Shown: positions 1-9,466 of the stretch, piece by piece | Layout of the letters: the number at the start of each line of letters is the position of its first letter | Position numbering within the stretch: the stretch's first letter is position 1 | NCBI GenBank assembly: GCA_965200775.1 | Contig: OZ241383.1 | Location: forward strand, 62,001 to 126,000 | DNA: 64,000 nucleotides | Origin: Poriferisocius sp965200775 | GTDB lineage: Bacteria; Actinomycetota; Acidimicrobiia; Acidimicrobiales; Bin134 | Reading direction: 5' to 3' | Notes under the pieces: generated by a model | Databases searched by the model: none | Seen by the model: only the letters and a program-made list of their open reading frames with translations | Told to the model about the DNA's origin: nothing | Program-made: the position numbers and the translations under genes

Positions 1-366
1 GTCGTCCACCCCGGCGGCGGCGGCCATCTCCAGCACCTGCTCGATCACCATCTGGCGGATGTCGGGACGGCGCATGGGGGGCAGGGGTAGGGAAATGTCG
101 TCGAACGCGATGGTGAGCTTCATGCCCGGCTTGAGCTGAGCGGGCAGCGGGTCCTGATCCATGGGGTTGAGAAGGGCCCGGCGGATGGCCCCCTCGGGGT
201 CGGCCAACCCCAGCAGCGGCTCGGCCGGATATATCACCCGGCTGCGCCCGGCCGGGAGACGCTCCGTGCGGAACCCCTCACCGTGGTGGAACAGGATCGG
301 CGGGGTGGAGCGGTCCACCTCCAGGACCATGCCCGGCCGGGGGGTGGGTCGGACCCTGTCCTTCAT
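1..366 (-). CDS. LarA-like (DUF2088) protein, 5' part only
   Basis: The gene starts with ATG at 366 and runs off the left edge, so only the first 122 codons are present. An AAGGGAC ribosome-binding site sits just upstream. The visible part starts with a region of short beta-strand-like segments. Around residues 88-115 it has a hydrophobic strand ending in a pair of aspartates (IAFDD), a Pro-rich turn, and a stretch leading to AAAAGVDD. This matches the N-terminal half of the lactate racemase LarA / DUF2088 family, where this region precedes the nickel-pincer cofactor site. The pincer-binding and catalytic histidines would lie outside the window, so racemase activity cannot be judged. It lies 34 bp downstream of, and on the same strand as, the reductase/HAD gene, so the two may be cotranscribed. 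Confidence 0.6.
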   Translation of the reverse strand, partial: MKDRVRPTPRPGMVLEVDRSTPPILFHHGEGFRTERLPAGRSRVIYPAEPLLGLADPEGAIRRALLNPMDQDPLPAQLKPGMKLTIAFDDISLPLPPMRRPDIRQMVIEQVLEMAAAAGVDD

Positions 367-400
367 GTCCCTTGCCTCATCGCACGCAATGCCCCGCGCC

Positions 401-2713
401 TCATGACACCTTGCGGGCCCCGATGGGCAACAGCTTGCGGGGGCCTCCGGGTGCCTTGTCGAAATACTCGATGAGCCATCCCCGCTTGCGGGCCAGCATG
501 GCCAGCTTGGGCTCGGGATTCACCGCTACCGGATAGCCCACCGCTTCCAGCAGGGCCAGGTCGCTGGCCGAGTCGGCGTAGGCCACCGACTCCGACATCA
601 AGATCCCCTCGCGGTGAGCGAAATCCCGCAGTACCTCGGCCCGCGACTCGCTGGTCGGCGGCACGGTGGCCAGGTGCCCGGTGTACCGGCCGTGGGACTG
701 TGCCAGCTCGGCGCACACGATGTGGTCGAACAGGGGCCGGAGCGGTTCCACGATGAAGTCCAGGGCGCCGGTGATCAGCACCGTGGTGTGGCCGGCCTGC
801 CGGTGCCGGCGTACCCGGCGGATGGCAGCGGGGAAGGCCTGGGCCAGGATCAGGTCGTTGAACATCTCGCCGGAGTCCTCGGCCATCTGCCCGACGGGGG
901 CCCCCTTGTAGCGGCGGTAGAAGTGGCGCAGGAAGTCGCTGCGGTCGCGGTGGTCGAGGGCCAGAAGCGACGGTGCCTCGAGCAGGACTTTGGCCACCAG
1001 CCGAGCCCGCTCGTCGGCGGGCAGCCGGCGGGTGGCCAGCCATCCGTAGGCCATGACCACGTTGGCGGCGATGATGGTGTTCTCCAGGTCGAATGCCGCC
1101 ATGTGACGGTCGGGGGAGAGCACCTGGTCGCGCTGGCGGTCCTTGCGGGTGTTACCCGTCCGCCCGGTGGGAGCGGTTTTCACCCGGCCCTGCGACACAA
1201 CGGTGGGCAGGTGGATGTCGGTCACGTAGTGGGGCCAGTCGACAACCCGGGGGTCAAAGCAGAACGCCTCCCGGTCGTCGTCGTCGAGGCTCTCCCACAG
1301 CTCCAGCAGCCTGCTCACGCCGAACAGGGCTTCGCACTCGGTGTAAGCGCCGTAGAGCTCCACGTAGCCGAGCGCTCGCTCCACCTGTTCACGGCGCTCG
1401 TCTAGGTCGGCTGTGATCTCGGCCTGCCGTCCCCTGATGGGCAGCCGCCCCAGCACCCGCTCCCCGGCGTTCAACCCGGTGCGTAGCCGCTTGAGTTGGC
1501 GGACCACCCGGCCCCGGCCCGGATACGTCCAGTTCGGCGGGGGTATGGGCTGGTCCCGGTCGTCGTAGATGGGGTTTTCGCTGAACCAACTGTGGGCCAG
1601 GTCAACAAGCTGGTTGAGCCGGAACGGGTTGACCGCTCCCGACGCCACCTGGATTACCCGACGGTCGGGTTCGTAGCCCTGGGCCGCCACAGCGCAGATG
1701 GCCGCGGCCACCAGATCAACCGGGATCACATCCAGCACCCCCTGGGGGATGCCGGGGAAGTCGGTGAGCAGGCCCCGCCCGTAGCCGATGATGATGGGCT
1801 CGGCCATGCGAAAGCCCCGGATCCACCCCGGGAACGGCTCGATGTAGGCCGATTCGATGATGGAAGGACGCACGGTGGTGACCTCGAGGTCACCCTTCAC
1901 CTCGGACAGGGCGGTCTCTGCCAGCGCCTTGGTGAAAGCGTAGGCGTCGGGGAATCCCAGCGAGGCGGCCCGCGACCTGCCTGCTTCCACCATCTGATCG
2001 TGGACCCAGCGGCTGCGGAGCTGCTCGGTCTTGGCCGCCAGCACCGGTGTGCCGGCCGCGCCCAGCTCGTGGCGGGCCCTGCGGCGGAACTCTGCCAGCC
2101 GGTCGGGGTCCCTGCTCTCGGTTTCGGTGGTAACCCGGCGGCGCCTGCTGGCCTCGGCTTCCTCCTGCCAAGACACCGGCACGTACATGGGGCCGTCGGC
2201 CAGGGGCTCCTCGGGAGCGTTGCCCCGGCGGCTGCCTGCCACATAGCAGGTGGACACCGCGATGAGGTGGGGCGACGCCCCCATCTCGTTCAGCAACCGG
2301 GCCAGCCGCACCGGCCCCATCAGGTTGACCTCCACCGCGGTGTCGAGCGGGTTGTCGAACGCCACCGCAGCAGCCGAGTGGATCACGATGTCGCAACTTG
2401 CCACCAGCTCCCGACCGGCGGCGTCGAGGCCGAGGCCGTCGGTGCCCACGTCGGAGGCCACCCCGGTGATCTGCTCCTGGCACCGCCGCTCGAACTCGTC
2501 AGTGCCGATGCGCTCCCGGAGCTGGTCGAACGCGTCGTTTCGCAGGATCTCCCGGCGGATGCGTTGATCCACGCCTCGACGGCCGGGGCGCACCAGCAGC
2601 ACCAGCTCCACCTCCGGCACCGAACTCAGCAACCGCTCCACAAGGGCGGTCCCCAGGAAACCGGTGGTGCCGGTGATGGCCAGCCGCTTACCGGCCAGCG
2701 CCTCGGAGATCAT
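401..2713 (-). CDS. Fatty acyl-CoA reductase-type SDR fused to HAD-IB hydrolase
   Basis: This 770-residue protein joins two enzymes. Residues ~10-380 form an extended SDR domain of the NAD-binding-4 / acyl-CoA reductase type: a nucleotide-binding GTTGFLG loop at 15-21, an HSAA strand and an active-site YxxxK (YAFTK) near residue 260. From about residue 540 a HAD subfamily IB (phosphoserine-phosphatase-like) domain follows, with motif I FDLENT, an ITGA motif II strand and a late YADSASD acidic motif. Related fusions in Actinobacteria are predicted to reduce fatty acyl-CoA and act on lipids; the exact substrate is unknown. The usual second Asp of HAD motif I (DxDxT) is Glu here, which may weaken phosphatase chemistry. 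No signal peptide is visible, so it is probably cytoplasmic or membrane-associated. Confidence 0.75.
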   Translation of the reverse strand: MISEALAGKRLAITGTTGFLGTALVERLLSSVPEVELVLLVRPGRRGVDQRIRREILRNDAFDQLRERIGTDEFERRCQEQITGVASDVGTDGLGLDAAGRELVASCDIVIHSAAAVAFDNPLDTAVEVNLMGPVRLARLLNEMGASPHLIAVSTCYVAGSRRGNAPEEPLADGPMYVPVSWQEEAEASRRRRVTTETESRDPDRLAEFRRRARHELGAAGTPVLAAKTEQLRSRWVHDQMVEAGRSRAASLGFPDAYAFTKALAETALSEVKGDLEVTTVRPSIIESAYIEPFPGWIRGFRMAEPIIIGYGRGLLTDFPGIPQGVLDVIPVDLVAAAICAVAAQGYEPDRRVIQVASGAVNPFRLNQLVDLAHSWFSENPIYDDRDQPIPPPNWTYPGRGRVVRQLKRLRTGLNAGERVLGRLPIRGRQAEITADLDERREQVERALGYVELYGAYTECEALFGVSRLLELWESLDDDDREAFCFDPRVVDWPHYVTDIHLPTVVSQGRVKTAPTGRTGNTRKDRQRDQVLSPDRHMAAFDLENTIIAANVVMAYGWLATRRLPADERARLVAKVLLEAPSLLALDHRDRSDFLRHFYRRYKGAPVGQMAEDSGEMFNDLILAQAFPAAIRRVRRHRQAGHTTVLITGALDFIVEPLRPLFDHIVCAELAQSHGRYTGHLATVPPTSESRAEVLRDFAHREGILMSESVAYADSASDLALLEAVGYPVAVNPEPKLAMLARKRGWLIEYFDKAPGGPRKLLPIGARKVS

Positions 2714-2775
2714 CGTTGTTTTCTATCAAAACTAGGGCCATTTCCTCGCCCCGAGTGGGGATAAGCCGTATTCGC

Positions 2776-3816
2776 TCAGTGGTCTGTACACCGGTGCCGC
2801 CGCCGGCGCTCGTGGCGTTCGACGGCCAACTCAACCAGGCGCTCGACGAGCAGGGGGTAGGCAAGGCCGGAGGCCAGCCACAGCCGGGGGTACATGCTGA
2901 TGGGGGTGAACCCGGGGATTGTGTTCACCTCGCTCACCAGCAATCCCCGCCCCCCGGCCTCGTAGAAGAAGTCCACCCTGGCCATGCCCTCGCACAAAAG
3001 AGCCCGGTACGCGGCCAGGGCAAGCTGTTGGGCCTGCTGGGCCACCTCGTCGGGGATCCGGGCCGGTACCAGCAGCTCGGCTTCGTTGGAGATGTACTTG
3101 TCGGCGTAGTCGTAGAAGTCGTTACCAGGCACGATCTCGCCGGGGGTTGAGGCCTCGGGGTCGTGGTCGCCCAGCACCGCCACCTCGATCTCCTGGCCGG
3201 CGATCGATTCCTCGATCAGCAGCGTCTCGTCGTATCGGCCCGCCTCTTCCAGGGCCTCCAACGCTTCCTGCTCGGTTGACGCCCGGTTGATCCCCACCGA
3301 AGAGCCCATGCCTGACGGCTTCACGAACAGCGGCAGCCCGAGGTGGGCGACGGCCTCTTCTGCCACCACGGCCAGGTCGTCGCGGGTGGACGCCGTGCGG
3401 TAGCGGCACTGGGGTAGGCCGTGGAAAGCGCACACCTGCTTAGCCATCGACTTGTCCATGCAAAGGGCCGAGGCCAGCACCCCGGCCCCCACATAGGGGA
3501 TGTCGGCCACCTCCAGCAGTCCTTGCAGGGTGCCGTCCTCGCCCATCGGTCCGTGTACCAAGGGGAACACCACGGTGCCGGGTTCGGCGAAGATCTCGGC
3601 CGGTGCGACGCCGGGGCCGTCGGGGTTCAACCGGTCGGGTAGAGGGTCGGGAAGCTCGGCCAGGCGCCAGTGCCCGGCTCGGGTGATGCCCACAGCCACC
3701 ACCTCGAAGCGGTTGGGGTCGGCGGCTGCGGCCACGTGACGGGCCGAAACGCAGGACACTTCGTGTTCGGCCGACCGGCCGCCGAACAGGATCACCAGGC
3801 GGTTGCGGGTTGCCAC
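2776..3816 (-). CDS. ddl: D-alanine--D-alanine ligase
   Basis: This enzyme makes the D-Ala-D-Ala dipeptide for peptidoglycan in an ATP-dependent cytoplasmic reaction. The 346-residue length is normal for the family. It has the N-terminal GGRSAEHEVS signature, HGPMGEDGT, the ATP-grasp strand LFVKPSGMGSSVG and the C-terminal metal-binding EVNTIPGFT. The reading frame stays open far upstream, but homology begins at the GTG at 3816. A TACCTT -10 box ends six bases before that codon and no Shine-Dalgarno site is visible, which fits a leaderless transcript. It is divergent from murF, whose product consumes the dipeptide, so the two form a functional pair around a 93 bp promoter region. Confidence 0.95.
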   Translation of the reverse strand: MATRNRLVILFGGRSAEHEVSCVSARHVAAAADPNRFEVVAVGITRAGHWRLAELPDPLPDRLNPDGPGVAPAEIFAEPGTVVFPLVHGPMGEDGTLQGLLEVADIPYVGAGVLASALCMDKSMAKQVCAFHGLPQCRYRTASTRDDLAVVAEEAVAHLGLPLFVKPSGMGSSVGINRASTEQEALEALEEAGRYDETLLIEESIAGQEIEVAVLGDHDPEASTPGEIVPGNDFYDYADKYISNEAELLVPARIPDEVAQQAQQLALAAYRALLCEGMARVDFFYEAGGRGLLVSEVNTIPGFTPISMYPRLWLASGLAYPLLVERLVELAVERHERRRRHRCTDH

Positions 3817-3822
3817 GAGTCG

Positions 3823-3828
3823 AAGGTA
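3823..3828 (-). promoter_or_regulatory. -10 box of ddl (leaderless type)
   Basis: TACCTT on the minus strand is followed by six bases and the GTG start of ddl. The spacing places transcription initiation at or next to the start codon. Confidence 0.5.
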
Positions 3829-3909
3829 CCCCACCACGAGGCCCGATAGTGGGAAGCTACCTGTATGGGAAGGGCGGGCCGGTGAGGCTGTCGGCGTGAG
3901 GTTGCCCCG

Positions 3910-5214
3910 ATGAGGTTTAAGGCATCCGAAGTGGCCGCGGCGGTGAGCGGCACGCTGGTCGGCCCCGACGCCGAGATAAACGGGGCGTCGATCGACTCCC
4001 GCACCCTGGCTCCCGGCCGGCTTTTCGTGCCGGTAGTGGCCGAGCGCGACGGCCACCAATACATAGAGGCAGCCCTGGCCGCGGGCGCGGCAGCCTACCT
4101 CACCTCGGCTCCGCCCCGGGGTGCCACCGCTGTGGTGGTAAACGACACGGCCGTGGCGCTTACCGAGCTGGGCGCTTATGCCCGGAGTCGCTTCGACGGG
4201 CCGGTGGTGGGCATCACCGGTTCGGTGGGCAAGACCTCGGTTAAGGACATGACCGCGGCGGCCATCGGGGCCGACCGCCCCACTCACGCCAGCCCCATGT
4301 CGTTCAACAACGAGCTGGGGGTTCCGCTCACCGTGGTGAACTGCCCCGACCACACGGAAGCGCTGGTGCTGGAGATGGGGGCCCGGGGCCGGGGCCACAT
4401 CGTCGATCTGTGCCTGATGGCCCGGCCCACCGTCGGGGTGGTGACCGCGGTGGGAGCGGCCCACACCGAGCTGTTCGGAACGGTGGAAGCGGTGGCTGAG
4501 GCCAAGGGTGAGCTGGTGGAGGCCCTCGAACCCTCGGGCTTCGCGGTGCTCAACGCCGAAAACCCCTTGGTGGCGGCCATGGCCACCAGAACCGAGGCGG
4601 ATGTGGTGATGTTCGGGCGGTCGGCAGGCGAGGTGCGGGCGTCCAACGTGAGCCTCGATACCGGGCTGCGGCCCCGTTTCCGGCTGGAGACGCCGAGCGG
4701 TGCCGCCGACGTGGCCTTGGCGGTGTGCGGGGAGCACATGGTGATGAACGCCCTGGCCGCTGCAGCCACCGCGCTGGTTGTGGGTGTGGAGGTGGACATG
4801 ATCGCCGAAGGCCTGGGCGTAGCCGAGCTGTCACCGTGGCGCATGGAGGTGTCCACGCTGGCTTCGGGGGCGGTGCTGATCAACGACTCCTACAACGCCA
4901 ACCCCATGTCGGTGGCCGCCGGGTTGAGGTCGCTGGCCTGGCTGGAGCGACGCCGCCGTGTGGCCGTTTTGGGCGTGATGGCCGAGCTGGGGGAGCGGGC
5001 CGGGGCCGAACACGCCGCCATCGGTGCTCTGGCCGCCGAGCTCGGAATCGAGGTGATCCCGGTGGCCACCCCCGACTACGGACTGGCACCGGTGGCCGAT
5101 GCCACCGCCGCGGTGGACGCCCTAGGTGTGGTGGACAGCGACACCGCGGTGCTGGTAAAGGCCAGCCGGATGGCGGGTTTGGAAGCGGTGGCCGCCGCCC
5201 TGTCCAACCCCTAG
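3910..5214 (+). CDS. murF: UDP-MurNAc-tripeptide--D-Ala-D-Ala ligase
   Basis: This Mur ligase adds D-Ala-D-Ala to UDP-MurNAc-tripeptide, the last cytoplasmic step of the peptidoglycan precursor. The 434-residue protein has an N-terminal MurF-type substrate domain, an ATP-binding P-loop (GITGSVGKTSVKD) near residue 103, the NNELGVPLT strand, and a C-terminal domain starting after the family motif NDSYNANPMS near residue 324. The first ATG of the homologous region is at 3910. Divergent ddl supplies its substrate. No other mur or division genes are present, so this is not the classical dcw cluster. Confidence 0.95.
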   Translation: MRFKASEVAAAVSGTLVGPDAEINGASIDSRTLAPGRLFVPVVAERDGHQYIEAALAAGAAAYLTSAPPRGATAVVVNDTAVALTELGAYARSRFDGPVVGITGSVGKTSVKDMTAAAIGADRPTHASPMSFNNELGVPLTVVNCPDHTEALVLEMGARGRGHIVDLCLMARPTVGVVTAVGAAHTELFGTVEAVAEAKGELVEALEPSGFAVLNAENPLVAAMATRTEADVVMFGRSAGEVRASNVSLDTGLRPRFRLETPSGAADVALAVCGEHMVMNALAAAATALVVGVEVDMIAEGLGVAELSPWRMEVSTLASGAVLINDSYNANPMSVAAGLRSLAWLERRRRVAVLGVMAELGERAGAEHAAIGALAAELGIEVIPVATPDYGLAPVADATAAVDALGVVDSDTAVLVKASRMAGLEAVAAALSNP

Positions 5215-5272
5215 CCTCTCGCAAATCACCGGGAGCGGTACTGTCGGGTTTTCGGACAGGGAGGCCAGGAAG

Positions 5273-6661
5273 ATGGATTTTCGGGAGCGGTCGGTGCAGG
5301 AGTGGGCCGTGGCGGTGCGGTCGGGGGAGGTGTCGGCCCGCGAGATGGTGCAGGCGTCGCTGGATGCCATCGAGGCCCATCGGGAGTTGAACGCTTTTGT
5401 GGCCACCGACCCGGAAAGGTCACTGGACGAGGCCGGCGAGGTTGATGCCCGGCTGGCCGCGGGGGACGAGGTCGGGCCGCTGGCCGGTATCCCCTTCGGG
5501 GTGAAAGACCTCGAGGACGCCGCCGGGTACACCACCACCGAGGGGTCGATGCTGAACGCCGACGACCCTCCGGCCCAGGCCGACAGCGTGCTGGTGGCCA
5601 GGTTGCGAGCCGCGGGCGGCGTGGTTATGGGCAAGACCAACACCCCCGAGTTCGGCTGGACCGGCGATACCTACAACCCCCTGTTCGGGGCCACCGGCAA
5701 CCCGTGGAACCCCCAACGCTCGCCGGGTGGTTCGTCGGGGGGAAGCGCAGCGGCGCTCACCGCCGGCCTGGTGCCGCTGTGTACCGGCTCCGACGGGGGC
5801 GGCTCGATCCGCATACCGGCGGCGGCCTGTGGGTTTTCCGGGTTCAAGGCCAGTGTGGGCCGAGTGCCCGTGGAGGGGCCGTCTCGGCTCTGGCCTATTT
5901 CGGTTCACGGCCCGATGGCGCTGCGGGTGGCTGACGTGGCCTTCGTGCAGGATCTGGTGATGGGGCAGTCGCCTCGCGACCTCAACTCCCTGCCCCGGCC
6001 CGAACGGTCGTGGCGAGACGCGCTGGATGAGGGTTGGCGGCCCCGGAAAGCGGTGTGGTGCCCGTCGCCAGACGGCAAGCCCACCGATTCCGAGGTGGTG
6101 GCGGTGTGCGAGGCCGCGGTGAGCCAGATGGAGGCCGACGGGATGGTGGTGGAGGTACGCCACGAGCCCCTGTTCAACGACCCCATCTGGGAGTACGTGC
6201 TGTTGTCGTCCATCATGGTCACCGGTGAGTTGGGCGACCTCACCGATGAGGACCGGGAGAAGATCACCCCCGGCCTTCGCCGCTACCTGGGGTTGGGGTC
6301 GGGGCCCCAGGTGGACGATCTGGTGAGCGCTGTGGAGACGTTCTACGCCATGGCCGAGACATTGGCTGATGTACTGGCCGGCGCCGACCTGTTCATCACC
6401 CCGACGGTGGCCGGCCACTTCCCCGAGAGCGGGGGTAAGGGGCTGGTCAACGGCCAGCACACCGACGCCTGGATACGCCACACATACCCGTACAACCTCA
6501 CCCGGCTGCCTGCAGGCAGCGTGAGAGCCGGCTTCGCCGCCGACGGGATGCCGGTGGGCCTGCAGCTCGTCGGCCCCCAGCTCGGCGATGTGCGGGTGCT
6601 CCAGGCCCTGGCCTACTGCGAACAACTCTTCGCTCCCCCGGTGTGGCCTGCGCTATCGTGA
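5273..6661 (+). CDS. Amidase, amidase-signature family
   Basis: This 462-residue protein belongs to the amidase signature family, which hydrolyses amides through a Ser-cisSer-Lys triad. The triad is visible: Lys in GVKDLEDAAG near residue 75, the cis-Ser in the Gly/Ser-rich PGGSSGGSAA near residue 150, and the nucleophile in SDGGGSIRIPAA near residue 175. GatA is unlikely because there are no gatB or gatC neighbours and the C-terminal half does not look like GatA, but the substrate cannot be read from sequence. An AGGGAGG site precedes the ATG, and a TACTGT -10-like box lies about 30 bp upstream. tRNA-Val follows on the same strand. Confidence 0.85.
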   Translation: MDFRERSVQEWAVAVRSGEVSAREMVQASLDAIEAHRELNAFVATDPERSLDEAGEVDARLAAGDEVGPLAGIPFGVKDLEDAAGYTTTEGSMLNADDPPAQADSVLVARLRAAGGVVMGKTNTPEFGWTGDTYNPLFGATGNPWNPQRSPGGSSGGSAAALTAGLVPLCTGSDGGGSIRIPAAACGFSGFKASVGRVPVEGPSRLWPISVHGPMALRVADVAFVQDLVMGQSPRDLNSLPRPERSWRDALDEGWRPRKAVWCPSPDGKPTDSEVVAVCEAAVSQMEADGMVVEVRHEPLFNDPIWEYVLLSSIMVTGELGDLTDEDREKITPGLRRYLGLGSGPQVDDLVSAVETFYAMAETLADVLAGADLFITPTVAGHFPESGGKGLVNGQHTDAWIRHTYPYNLTRLPAGSVRAGFAADGMPVGLQLVGPQLGDVRVLQALAYCEQLFAPPVWPALS

Positions 6662-6670
6662 CCATCCCCC

Positions 6671-6744
6671 GGACCGTTAGCTCAGTTGGCCAGAGCGCTC
6701 GCCTCACACGCGAGAGGTCACTGGTTCAAGTCCAGTACGGTCCA
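6671..6744 (+). tRNA. tRNA-Val (anticodon CAC)
   Basis: A complete 74-base cloverleaf is present: acceptor GGACCGT pairs with ACGGTCC, the D arm is GCTC/GAGC, a five-pair anticodon stem CTCGC/GCGAG encloses CTCACAC with anticodon CAC, and the T arm ACTGG/CCAGT encloses TTCAAGT. The discriminator base is A. The 3' CCA is not encoded (CCC follows), so it must be added post-transcriptionally. Confidence 0.96.
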
Positions 6745-6901
6745 CCCAGCCACCGCCGGTTGGCCTGAACAACGCCAGGCACCGGCCGCTCCATGCCGCT
6801 GCGTTCCGGCGGCACGAAATTGGGGGTTGATGAAGCACGCGGCCTGACGTAGCCTGCTGCTCGCTCTAAAGCACCGACGCTCAATTTCATAGGAGCTAGA
6901 T

Positions 6902-8933
6902 GTGTTTGACTCCCTGTCTTTTTTTCCGGGGATCGCGCGCGCAACCCGACTGGTGTGTTCGTTGGCCATCGTCTTGCAGGCTGCCTTGCTCGTTGCCGTG
7001 GGTCCCGGACCTCATGATTCGGCCCACGCCACCGAAGGCCGGCAGGTGGGGGGCAACGCCGGCCAGGGCCTGGTGGTGAGCCAGGGGGTGGTGGCCCACA
7101 ACGCCGATAACTGGCACGCCGCCGGCTACAGGGGGAGCGGTGTCAAGGTGGGGGTGATCGACTTCGGTTTCGAGCGTTTCCCGGAGTTGCAGGCGTCGGG
7201 AGAGCTGCCGGCCGACACGAAGGCCAGTTGCTATTCGGACATACACGTCGGCACGGGAGACATGGAGGTGTGTTCCACCAGGGGTCCGTACGGCACGGCA
7301 CGGCGGTGGCCGAGGCGGTGATCGACATGGCCCCGGAGGTGTCGCTGTACATCGCCAACCCGTGGACCACCGGAAACCTGCATCACGCCGTTGACTGGAT
7401 GGTCTCCGAAGGGGTGGATGTGATCAACATGTCAACGCTGTGGCTGTATGACGGTCCCGGCGACGGTACTTCCCCTTTCACTCTCAGCCCGCTGAAGGCC
7501 GTGGACTCTGCCGCCGCTGATGACATCATCAGGGTCAATTCGGGCGGCAACTTTGCCGGGCGGGTTTGGTACGACTCGTTCACCGACACCGACAACGACG
7601 GCTTGGTCGAGTTCGCGCAGGGGTTTGGCGGCGATCCGGTTGAAACCAACTCGTTGGGCAGGTTGTCGGTGGGCGACCAGCTGTCGGTGTGGATCCGCTG
7701 GGACGACAATTCATGGACCGCTAATGCGACCTCGACTTGTTCGTGGTGGATGCCGGGGGCGTGACGGTTATGCAGAGCACCGACGAGCAGAGCGGGCGAA
7801 ATCGTGACCGGCCCATTGAGGTGATCGACGACGAGGTCGAGGCGAGCGGGACGTACTACCTGAAGATTGAGGAATACGACTGCGACGAGAAACCTAGGTG
7901 GATTCAGCTCGCCAACTTATGGCAGGGAACCCTGGAGCACGTCTCATCGGGGTACGAGATGGCCAATCCGGTGGAAAGCGCGAACCCCGCCATGTTGGCG
8001 GTGGGTGCGGCTTCTCACCACGACACTTCGACCATTCAGGGCTTCAGCGGTCGGGGGCCCACCATTGACGGGCGGCTGAAACCCGACATCGTGGGGGCCG
8101 ACTGCGGGAGTTCTGCGGTTTACGGCAGCGGCCCCTGCGATTTTGCCGGTACCAGCCAGGCTTCGGCCCACGTTGCCGGTTTGGCCGCTCTGGTACGCCA
8201 GGTCCACCCCGATTTCACCGCTACCCAGACTGCCGACTATCTGAGGGAATCCGCCCTCCCCCGCACCGCCGCCAACCCGTTGCCCGACCCCAACCACACC
8301 TGGGGTCACGGGTTCGCCTACCTACCGCCCATGGGGGACACGGCGAGGGCGAGCTTGTCGCCGGTGCCGTCGAGCATCGATGTTGGGGCTTCGCAGACGT
8401 TCACGTTGGCGACGAATGTGCCGTCGCCGCCGGGTGTGTGGGTTGGGGTGAACTACGGCGGGGCGAATCATCTGTCGGTCAGCGGCTCGTGTCCGGCTAG
8501 GGGCAACAGCGGCGTGGTGCGAGCCGATGGCGGCAAGGTGACCGTTCGAGGCTGCACCGCGGGCCGCGCCGAGATTCGCATCTACCGCTACCAACAACTG
8601 CTGAACACCTACACAGTCACCATCACCGTCGCGACACCATCACCGTCGCACGACGCCACCCTTTTTCCGGTGCCGTCGAGCTTTCGGGTTGGAGCGACAC
8701 GGGCATTCACGTTGACGACGGATGTGCCGTCGCCACCTGGTGTGTGGGTTGGGGTGAACTACAGAGGGGCCAACCGCCTTTCGGTGGGCTCGTGCCCGGC
8801 TAGGGGCAACAACGGCGTGGTGCTGCCCAACGACGGCCTGGTGATCATACGGGGCTGTTATGCGGGCACCGCCGAGATCCGCATCTACCACTACCGGGAA
8901 CTGCTCAGAACATACACAGTGGCAGTGAAGTGA
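6902..8933 (+). pseudogene. Secreted subtilisin-like (S8) serine protease, two frameshifts
   Basis: Three consecutive frames together encode one S8-family protease. GTG at 6902 follows AGGAG. Residues 1-42 are a Sec signal peptide ending near AHA. The catalytic Asp lies in the VGVIDFG strand, the catalytic His in HGTAVAE at about 7300, and the catalytic Ser in GTSQASAHVAG at about 8150. The frame must change near 7290-7310 and again near 7720-7740. The total length is one base over a multiple of three, as expected if two single bases were lost. The first break lies in three tandem copies of ACGGC beside the His codon. The C-terminus holds two copies of an immunoglobulin-like repeat. It is either a recent pseudogene or contains assembly indels; reads must decide. 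Confidence 0.75.
8355..8927 (+). repeat. Two tandem copies of a ~90-codon repeat
   Basis: Copies begin near 8355 and 8661. Both contain a VPSS..VGA start, PSPPGVWVGVNY, a SCPARGN segment, an RGC motif and an AEIRIY strand. They form the C-terminal tail of the broken protease and resemble duplicated beta-sandwich adhesion modules. Confidence 0.8.
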
Positions 8934-8987
8934 CCGCCAAAGACTGCCCTGTAGCGGCGGCCTGGGGTGGTCTTGCTTCGGTCGGCG

Positions 8988-9446
8988 CTAGCCGCCCATG
9001 AGGGGCCCTTCGGCCATCGACTCGATGGTGGAGACCGCCATGACGTTGCGATCGGGGTCGAGCGACTCAAACAGCACCCCGGTGGGAGAGTAAAGGTTGA
9101 ACAGCACGATGGCTCCGTCGGGTCCGCCCCGCTCCATGTGGACCTCCCCGCTCGGGCTCTGCCCGTAGGTGCCGGCCGGCTTGATCTTGTGGATGGTCTC
9201 GCCATTGGGTTCCATGTCGAACACGTGATGCTCCCCCTGGAGCACCAGCGTGCGGGTGGCGGCCACGTGACGGTGGAAGTGGCAATGGGAGTGGGGAGCG
9301 AAGCGCACCAGCAGGTCGAGCGAGCCGCACTCGGGCTGCGAGCCCAGAACGGCCACGTCGTACTCGATGGGGTAGTCAAACTCGGGGCCCCCCACCATGT
9401 GAGTCCAATCTACGGAACTCAGGTCAAATCGGGCTTCGAAGGTCAT
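8988..9446 (-). CDS. Cupin-fold protein
   Basis: This 152-residue protein has no signal peptide and reads as a single beta-barrel cupin. A His-rich segment (HSHCHFHRH) near residues 52-60 and a later HHVFD strand supply candidate metal ligands. It lacks motifs that name a specific dioxygenase, isomerase or sensor role. It is divergent from the adjacent Baeyer-Villiger-type monooxygenase, and their -10 boxes overlap, so the two are probably expressed together and may act on the same compound. That link is inference. Confidence 0.6.
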   Translation of the reverse strand: MTFEARFDLSSVDWTHMVGGPEFDYPIEYDVAVLGSQPECGSLDLLVRFAPHSHCHFHRHVAATRTLVLQGEHHVFDMEPNGETIHKIKPAGTYGQSPSGEVHMERGGPDGAIVLFNLYSPTGVLFESLDPDRNVMAVSTIESMAEGPLMGG

Positions 9447-9466
9447 AGGTTCTATCGTAGCTGGGT
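9447..9466. promoter_or_regulatory. Overlapping divergent leaderless promoter
   Basis: Only 20 bases separate the two divergent start codons. TATCGT at 9453-9458 lies eight bases before the rightward ATG. TACGAT, read on the other strand from 9459 to 9454, lies seven bases before the leftward ATG. The two boxes overlap in the palindrome CTATCGTAG. Confidence 0.55.

Noticed and set aside
2776..4737. A 653-residue form of the ddl product
   Set aside because: The upstream half is antisense to murF and has no homology; the ligase starts at GTG 3816.
5273..6661. GatA subunit of the amidotransferase
   Set aside because: There are no gatB or gatC neighbours, and outside the signature the sequence reads as a general amidase.
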